A stretch of DNA of 64,000 bases. It comes from an uncultured Opitutia bacterium (GTDB taxonomy: Bacteria; Verrucomicrobiota; Verrucomicrobiia; Opitutales; Opitutaceae). Within the stretch, counting starts at the first letter, position 1; each line of letters begins with the position of its first letter. Both the position numbers and the translations under genes were made by a program. Where the stretch lies: NCBI GenBank assembly GCA_903825285.1, contig CAIJZY010000038.1, positions 1 through 64,000 on the forward strand, written 5' to 3'. The notes under the pieces are model-generated. The model saw nothing but the letters and a program-made list of their open reading frames with translations, was not told the DNA's origin and did not search any database. Positions 58,707 to 64,000 of the stretch are shown here, in pieces.

Positions 58707-59792
58707 ATGAATCCCCGCAACCACTACTTCAGCTACGCCGCCGCCAGCGCCCGGTACGAGGCCTGGTGGCAGGGCGGCCGCCTCGACCGGCCGCCGGTCA
58801 CGCTCTACGTGGAGAACCGGGGTTCGCCGCGCGCGCCGCGCTCCAACCACGCCACCCTCCGCGAGCGCTGGCTCGACGTCGGCTTCCAGGTGGAGTCCGC
58901 CCTCGCCGGCCTCGAGACCAGCGTGTGCCTCGGCGACAGCGTGCCGTGCTGGATGCCCAACGTCGGGCCGGACCTGACCTCCACGCTCTTCGGCGCCGAG
59001 CTGATCTTCGGCGAGAACACCAGCTGGTGCCAGCACACGCTCCACTCGACGGAGGACCTGGAGCGCTTCATCGCGACGCCGCCGGACTTCGACAACGTCT
59101 ACTGGCAGACGCTCGACGCGATGATCTCGCTCGCGTCCGACCGGTTCGCCGGGCGCTTCTACGTGTCCGTGCCCGACCTGCACGGCAGCTTCGACATGCT
59201 CGCGGGCCTGCGCGGGCCGGAGAACCTCTGCCTCGACATCATGGACGCGCCCGACCTGGTGCGGCGCGCCAGCCTGCACGCGGCCCGCGCCTACGTGGAG
59301 GCCTACCGCCGGTTCTACCAGCGGCTGACCGCGCTCGGCCAGCCGAGCACGACGTGGTGCTCCTACCTGCACGACGGCCCCGCCTACATCCCGAGCTGCG
59401 ACTTCTGGTGCCTGGTCTCGAAGGAGGTCGGCGTGGACCTGATCCAGCCGAGCATCGAGTTCGAGATGGCTCCGCTCGAGCGCACGATCTTCCACCTCGA
59501 CGGCCCGCAGGCGCTGCAGCACCTCGACACCATGCTGGCGCTGCCGCGGCTCAACGCCGTGCAGTGGGTCTACGGCGCCGGCCACGACAACGCGACGCGC
59601 TGGCTCGACGTCTACCGCCGCTGCCGCCAGGCGGGCAAGGCCGTCCAGATTCTGGCGGAGGACGGCGCCGACGCGCTCCGCGTCCTGCGCGAGCTCGGCC
59701 CCGACGGGCTCTGGCTCACCATCTGCACCCCGTTCCGCAACGCCGACCGCGCTGTCGAGTTCCTGGACGAGGTGCACCGGCTCTCCGCGTGA
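58707..59792 (+). CDS. URO-D-like protein, paralogue 11
   Basis: This is a 361-residue, more distant member. The N-terminal SYAAASARYEAWWQGGRLDR replaces the usual opening. GENLCLDIMDAP-type and TWCSYLHDGPAYIPSCDFW segments fit the barrel, and the metal-site strand may be TIFHLDGPQALQHL (His-x-Asp-Gly). It resembles the group of URO-D-like proteins found with corrinoid proteins in Lentisphaerae and Verrucomicrobia (by recollection, not search). Its stop overlaps the GTG of the next gene. Confidence 0.75.
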   Translation: MNPRNHYFSYAAASARYEAWWQGGRLDRPPVTLYVENRGSPRAPRSNHATLRERWLDVGFQVESALAGLETSVCLGDSVPCWMPNVGPDLTSTLFGAELIFGENTSWCQHTLHSTEDLERFIATPPDFDNVYWQTLDAMISLASDRFAGRFYVSVPDLHGSFDMLAGLRGPENLCLDIMDAPDLVRRASLHAARAYVEAYRRFYQRLTALGQPSTTWCSYLHDGPAYIPSCDFWCLVSKEVGVDLIQPSIEFEMAPLERTIFHLDGPQALQHLDTMLALPRLNAVQWVYGAGHDNATRWLDVYRRCRQAGKAVQILAEDGADALRVLRELGPDGLWLTICTPFRNADRAVEFLDEVHRLSA

Positions 59793-60685
59793 ACCCCCGC
59801 GTCGCCCGCTTCCGCGAAGCCCTCGCCCGCCGGCCGATCCTCGGCGACGGCGCCACCGGCACGCAGCTGCAGCTTCTCGGCCTCGCCCCCGGCGCGGGCG
59901 GCGAGCTCTGGAACGTGGACCGGCCCGACCAGGTGCGGGCGGTGCACCGCGCCTACCGGGACGCCGGCTGCGATCTGCTGACGACCAACACCTTTGGCGG
60001 CACCTCCTACGTGCTCGCCGGCCACGGCGCCGCGCACCGGGTGCACGAGCTCAACGTTGCCGGCGCGCGACTGGCCCGCGAGCTGGCCGGCGACCGTGCG
60101 TGGGTGCTCGGGGACATCGGCCCCTTCGGCGGCATGCTCGAACCCCTCGGCGACGTCACCGAGGATGAGGTCACCCTCGCCTTCCGTGCCCAGGCCGCAG
60201 CCCTGCTCGAGGGCGGCGCCGATATTATCCTGATCGAGACCATGTCCGATCCCGCCGAGGCGGCGCTCGCGGTCCGCGCGGCCAAGGCGGCCGGCGCCGA
60301 GTGCGTGATCGCCACCTACAGCTTCCAGCAGTCCGCCGCCGGCCACCGCACGATGATGGGCACCACCCCGGCGGCCGCGCTCGCCGCGGTGATCGCGGCC
60401 GGCGCCGACGTGGTCGGGGCCAACTGCGGCACGGAGCTTTCCCTCAACGACTATGTGAAGCTAACCGCCGAACTCGTCACGGCCGCCGCGGGCCGGCCCG
60501 TGATCGTCCAGCCCAACGCCGGCTCGCCGCGCCTCGTGGATGGGGCCATCTCCTACGACGAGTCCGCCGCGCAGTTTGCCGCCGCGGCCCCGCGCTTCCT
60601 CGCCGCCGGCGCGCGGATCGTGGGCGGCTGCTGCGGCAGCACGCCGGCGCACCTCGCGGCCATGGCCGCGCACTTCCCCAAATGA
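59789..60685 (+). CDS. Stand-alone homocysteine S-methyltransferase domain protein
   Basis: This 298-residue protein starts at a GTG overlapping the previous stop. It is a complete homocysteine methyltransferase barrel, as found in the first domain of MetH and in betaine- or S-methylmethionine-homocysteine methyltransferases. It opens with ILGDGATGTQLQ. The zinc ligands are Cys in VGANCGTE and the pair in IVGGCCGST near residue 280. It should transfer a methyl group to homocysteine to make methionine. Lying in an operon with a free corrinoid protein, it could take methyl from that protein, mimicking the MetH domains as separate subunits. Confidence 0.9.
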   Translation: MNPRVARFREALARRPILGDGATGTQLQLLGLAPGAGGELWNVDRPDQVRAVHRAYRDAGCDLLTTNTFGGTSYVLAGHGAAHRVHELNVAGARLARELAGDRAWVLGDIGPFGGMLEPLGDVTEDEVTLAFRAQAAALLEGGADIILIETMSDPAEAALAVRAAKAAGAECVIATYSFQQSAAGHRTMMGTTPAAALAAVIAAGADVVGANCGTELSLNDYVKLTAELVTAAAGRPVIVQPNAGSPRLVDGAISYDESAAQFAAAAPRFLAAGARIVGGCCGSTPAHLAAMAAHFPK

Positions 60686-61779
60686 ACGCCCGTGAGAATT
60701 TCCACGCCATGATGTCCGGGGGCCGCCCCGGGTGGATGCCCCTGAATGTGCCGGTCACGCCCCCCGTCGCCGACGAGATCGAGGCGCGCACCGGCGTGCG
60801 CAACGCGGAGCTGGCGTTCGAGACGGACTTCGGGTTCGAGTGGGTCGGCTACAACGAGGACCCGCAGCGGTGGCGCGACGCGCTGGCCGATGTCGCCGGC
60901 TACGTGCTGCCGGCCAAGGCCGAGATCGGGCCGTTCTGCATCGCCCACATCGAGCCGCCCAAGGGCACCGTCGGCAAGGCCTACCACTTCCGCACCATGC
61001 TGCACCCGCTGGAGAAGATCACCAGCGTCGCGCAGCTGGAAAAGCTGCCCTGGCCCGACACCTCCGACCCGGCGCACTACGCCGCCGTCCAGGCGCGGAT
61101 GCAGCAGGTCCACACGCGCGGCAAGGTCGCGTTTGCCGGCATGGAGTGCACCACCTTCGAGGTGTCGTGGTACGCCCGCGGCATGGACAACCTCTTCCAG
61201 GACCTCGCCGAGGGCAACGGCGTCGCCGACTGGCTGCTCGACTGGTTCACGGAGCGCTCATGCCACGTCGGCCGGGCCTTCGCCCGCGCGGGCGTCGACA
61301 TCATCGGGCTCGGCGACGACGTCGGCATGCAGACCGGCATGCTGCTCTCCGTGCCGATGTGGCGGCAGCACCTCAAGCCGCGCCTCGCCAAGGTCATCGC
61401 CGCGATCCGCGAGGCCTCCGGCGGCCGCAAGGTCTGGGTGCACTACCATTCCGACGGCGACATCCTCCCAATCGTGCCGGAGCTGATCGAGGTCGGCGTC
61501 GACATCCTCAACCCGGTCCAGCCGGAGTGCATGGACGCCGCCCTGCTGACCCGCCGCCACGCCAAGGCGCTCGGGCTGAGCGGCATGGTCGGCACGCAGA
61601 CGACGATGCCGTTCGGCACGCCGGACGACGTCCGCCGCCGCGTGCGCGAGATCGCCGCGCTGCACCGCGACCATGGCGCGCGGGTCATGATCGCCCCCAC
61701 CCACGTGCTCGAGCCCGACGTGCCCTTCGCGAACCTCCTCGCCCTGGTCGAGGAGGCGAAAGCCCTCCGCTTCGACTGA
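60682..61779 (+). CDS. URO-D-superfamily protein, paralogue 12
   Basis: This 365-residue protein starts at ATG 60682, overlapping the stop of the homocysteine methyltransferase gene. It opens with ARENFHAMMSGGRPGWMPL. The metal-site strand VWVHYHSDGDILPIV has His-x-Asp-Gly preceded by another His. NPVQPECMDAA follows, and the end is RVMIAPTHVLEPDVP. It is the final gene of the corrinoid operon and converges on cbiB. Confidence 0.87.
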   Translation: MNARENFHAMMSGGRPGWMPLNVPVTPPVADEIEARTGVRNAELAFETDFGFEWVGYNEDPQRWRDALADVAGYVLPAKAEIGPFCIAHIEPPKGTVGKAYHFRTMLHPLEKITSVAQLEKLPWPDTSDPAHYAAVQARMQQVHTRGKVAFAGMECTTFEVSWYARGMDNLFQDLAEGNGVADWLLDWFTERSCHVGRAFARAGVDIIGLGDDVGMQTGMLLSVPMWRQHLKPRLAKVIAAIREASGGRKVWVHYHSDGDILPIVPELIEVGVDILNPVQPECMDAALLTRRHAKALGLSGMVGTQTTMPFGTPDDVRRRVREIAALHRDHGARVMIAPTHVLEPDVPFANLLALVEEAKALRFD

Positions 61780-61794
61780 GCGGCGGATGCGCCT

Positions 61795-62796
61795 TCAGCG
61801 GCGGGCCATCAGCCAGCCGAGCAGGAGCGTGAGGAGCGTCGCGAGAATGAGCAGGCGGTAGCAGCGCCGCAGGTCGGCCGGCCCGGCACCCGGCGGATCC
61901 TCCGCCTCGCCCACCCATACGTCGCAGACCAGCGTCCCGTGCTTGTGGATCGGGCCGATGAGCCGCAGGCCCAGCGCGCCGGCCATCGTGGCCTCGGGCC
62001 AGCCGCTGTTCGGCCCGGGCAGCAGCGCGTGGAACCGGCGCCCCACCCGCCAGGCCTTGCCGCCGTGGAAACCGGGCAGCACCCAGGCGAAGCCGGTGAG
62101 CACGAGAAAACTCCAGCGGGCGACGGGATAGTTGCACACGTCGTCGAGCCGCGCCCCGCACCAGCCGAAGCGCAGGTAGCGGTCGCTCTTGTAGCCGACC
62201 ATGCTGTCCATCGTGCTGATGATCTTGTAGAGCACCGCCCCGAGCGGGCCGAACGCCAGCGCGAACACCAGCGGGGAAAGGACGCCGTCCACGAGGTTCT
62301 CGCTGAGGCTCTCCACCGCGCCGCGCCCGCAGGCGGCGAAATCCATCTGGTCCGTGTCGCGGCCGACGAGCATCCCGATGCCGCGCCGGGCGGCGCCGAC
62401 GTCACCCCGCTCGATCGCGCGCGCGATCCGCTCGCCGTGGGCGATCAGGTCCCGCAGGGCGAAGCACGCCCACAGGATCACGCCCGCCATGACATCCAAA
62501 GCCACCGGATGGATTGCGCGGGCCGCGACCAGGAGGGTGAAGCACACCGGCAGCACCGTCGCGGACAGGAGAATGAAGAGCAGGATGCCGCCGCCGTAGC
62601 CGTTGAGGCCGAGCTTGAACAAGCCCCGCTCGATCGCGGCCAGCCAGCGGCCCAGCAGGCGGACCGGGTGGAGGGCGAACACCGGGTCGCCCACCAGCGC
62701 GTCGAACAGGAGGCCGATCGCCGCCCACAGGACAAAGCGCGGCGCGGCGATGCCGACGAGGTCGGCCCAGGTGGCGGCAATCAGCGAGGTCGGCAC
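61795..62796 (-). CDS. cbiB: Adenosylcobinamide-phosphate synthase CbiB/CobD
   Basis: This 333-residue inner-membrane protein starts at a GTG. It attaches aminopropanol phosphate to adenosylcobyric acid in cobalamin assembly. Family hallmarks are FDALVGDPVFALHPVRLLGR near the N-terminus, LVGRDTDQMD, AVESLSENLVDGVLSPL and TMDSMVGYKSDRYLRFG. About four to five hydrophobic segments are seen. It lies just after cbiZ on the minus strand and converges on the methyltransferase operon, consistent with supplying corrinoid to that system. Confidence 0.93.
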   Translation of the reverse strand: MPTSLIAATWADLVGIAAPRFVLWAAIGLLFDALVGDPVFALHPVRLLGRWLAAIERGLFKLGLNGYGGGILLFILLSATVLPVCFTLLVAARAIHPVALDVMAGVILWACFALRDLIAHGERIARAIERGDVGAARRGIGMLVGRDTDQMDFAACGRGAVESLSENLVDGVLSPLVFALAFGPLGAVLYKIISTMDSMVGYKSDRYLRFGWCGARLDDVCNYPVARWSFLVLTGFAWVLPGFHGGKAWRVGRRFHALLPGPNSGWPEATMAGALGLRLIGPIHKHGTLVCDVWVGEAEDPPGAGPADLRRCYRLLILATLLTLLLGWLMARR

Positions 62797-62815
62797 GGCG
62801 GTGCGGGAAGCCCCG

Positions 62816-64000
62816 TCAGGCAGTCCACTTCGCCCGCCAGCCGAGGGCGACGGCCCGGTTGGCCGCGGCCATGGTCGCGGTCATCAGGGCCGCCGGCGTC
62901 AGCTCGGGGCCGACCGGGAAATGCGGCACGAGCTCGCGGCGGAACGCCAGGAAATCCTCCGGTTTCGCCGCCAGCCCCGCCGCCATCAGGGCGGCCTGGT
63001 TGAGCAGCGCCTCGCCCGCCGAGGCGGGGCCGATCGTCCCGGCGAGCACGCGGTCCAGCACCGCGGCCAGCGCGTAGCCGGCGGCGGCGAGCTGGGGCTC
63101 GTAGAGGACCGGGTTCCAGTTGGCCTGCATGAGCTGGAACTCGCGCTCGGCCAGCAGGCCCTTCTGCGCGGCCTTGAAATTCTCCTCGGTCAGGCCGAAT
63201 CGGCCGAGGGCGTGCACGAGGGAGCGGGTGTAGCTGGGCTCGAGGCCGTTCTGCCAGCGCAGCGCCTCGAGGGTGGCCTCGCGCACCGCGCGGCCGATGA
63301 GCTCGCCGGCCTTGGTGTGCTTGCCGGTCCAGCTCCGGAGCGGGCCGCCGGACTGCGGCGCGGCGATCGCGTACTGGTCGGTGCCGGTGCCCGTGGCGGG
63401 ACGCGGCGAGCGGCGGCTGCCGATGGCGAGCTCGAGCAGGGCGGCGGTCTTGGCCTCGGTCATCGTCACGACCGCGCGCGCGAGCGCGGCGTCGCTGAGC
63501 GGGGAGGACAGCAGCAGCAGCGTGTTGATGGTGCCACCGGTGGTGCCCGGCGCGTGGGTGTCGGCGGCCGGCCCCGTCCGCTCCCAGGCGCCGTCGCGCT
63601 CGTCATACTCGGCGGCGTCGCCGGCGCTGCCCGCGTTGCCCGATACGCCGGCGGTCACGATCGCCGTGACGGCCAGGTCGGCCCAGCGGTGGGTGACGAT
63701 CCCGAGGTACTGCATGGCGGCGGCCGTGCCCGCGACCGCGGTGCGCGCCGGGTCCAAACCGAGCTCCGCGCAGACATGGCGGTGATAGCCGTCCTGGCCC
63801 ATCCCCACGATCAGCTCAAACCGCTCCTGGTGCTTCACCGGCTCGCAGCTCTGGTGGTTGACCAGGTGGGTGAGGTCGAGGCGCTGGCCACCGTTGACGT
63901 GACAGGTGCTGAGCACCTTCGCGGGGGCGCGCAACTCCGCGATCACGTGGCGGCCCCGGCGGCGCACCTCGACGAAGGGGGAGGAATAAACCGGGAGGTC
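62816..64000 (-). CDS. cbiZ: Adenosylcobinamide amidohydrolase CbiZ, 5' end outside the window
   Basis: At least 394 residues are encoded, and the frame stays open to the last base (DLPVYSSPFVEVRRRGRHV), so the true start lies outside. The family signature is clear: LSTCHVNGGQR, GTAAAMQYLGIV, TGGTINTLLLLS and TMTEAKTAALLEL. CbiZ removes the nucleotide loop of scavenged corrinoids so they can be rebuilt with the preferred lower ligand. The C-terminal 170 residues are helical and extend beyond the usual CbiZ core. It is paired with cbiB and probably part of a larger cobalamin salvage cluster. Confidence 0.9.
   Translation of the reverse strand, partial: DLPVYSSPFVEVRRRGRHVIAELRAPAKVLSTCHVNGGQRLDLTHLVNHQSCEPVKHQERFELIVGMGQDGYHRHVCAELGLDPARTAVAGTAAAMQYLGIVTHRWADLAVTAIVTAGVSGNAGSAGDAAEYDERDGAWERTGPAADTHAPGTTGGTINTLLLLSSPLSDAALARAVVTMTEAKTAALLELAIGSRRSPRPATGTGTDQYAIAAPQSGGPLRSWTGKHTKAGELIGRAVREATLEALRWQNGLEPSYTRSLVHALGRFGLTEENFKAAQKGLLAEREFQLMQANWNPVLYEPQLAAAGYALAAVLDRVLAGTIGPASAGEALLNQAALMAAGLAAKPEDFLAFRRELVPHFPVGPELTPAALMTATMAAANRAVALGWRAKWTA

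Noticed and set aside
43755-61779. Annotating the URO-D genes as uroporphyrinogen decarboxylase (hemE)
   Set aside because: Twelve divergent copies with methyltransferase-like metal motifs next to a corrinoid protein do not fit a single-copy haem enzyme.
1-64000. CRISPR arrays, rRNA genes or insertion sequences
   Set aside because: No regularly spaced direct repeats, no rRNA-like sequence and no transposase were seen; the repeats present are isolated palindromes and att sites.

Overview
This window is almost certainly bacterial chromosome from the Verrucomicrobiota, most like an Opitutaceae-type organism. That is an inference from the gene families, since no rRNA or marker gene is present. 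The host DNA is very GC-rich by eye. It carries glycoside hydrolases, Gfo/Idh/MocA oxidoreductases, three enolase-superfamily dehydratase-like genes, a TonB-receptor fragment, an ECF sigma/FecR pair and many URO-D-superfamily proteins. Several adjacent genes are coupled through ATGA or GTGA overlaps.

Layout. 1-342: piece of a TonB-dependent receptor cut by the window edge. 566-19456: carbohydrate catabolism. It has a GH38 alpha-mannosidase, a heparinase II/III-like protein, an oxidoreductase/isomerase/enolase-superfamily set, a peptide/oligosaccharide-type ABC importer whose binding protein is fused to its permease, and a GH27-oxidoreductase-GH36 operon on the minus strand. 19599-25645: asparaginase, a pair of related small membrane proteins, a TRIC-type channel, a DUF885 protein and an ArsR/SRPBCC operon. 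25816-29118: an ECF sigma, FecR and STN-domain protein operon whose last member is not a TonB receptor.

29398-34557: a 5.2 kb genomic island of clearly lower GC, inserted in a CAT-anticodon tRNA gene. It has 46-bp direct repeats at its ends and carries a tyrosine integrase, excisionase-like and XRE regulators and unknown cargo. 34651-43652: more catabolic and envelope genes (enolase superfamily, SDR, AKR, SGNH hydrolase, a secreted protein made of five TonB-C-like repeats, a DUF962 protein).

43755-64000: the most striking region, a corrinoid-dependent methyl-transfer locus. It has twelve different URO-D/MtaA-superfamily proteins, one corrinoid-binding protein, a RACo-type corrinoid reactivase, a DUF1638 protein and a stand-alone homocysteine S-methyltransferase. 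It ends with CbiB and CbiZ for corrinoid assembly and salvage. A plausible reading is that some URO-D proteins demethylate unknown methylated substrates onto the corrinoid protein, RACo keeps the cobalt reduced, and the methyl group goes to homocysteine or another acceptor. The substrates are not known. At least five families of imperfect palindromic repeats lie between host genes, several ending within 0-5 nt of a start codon.
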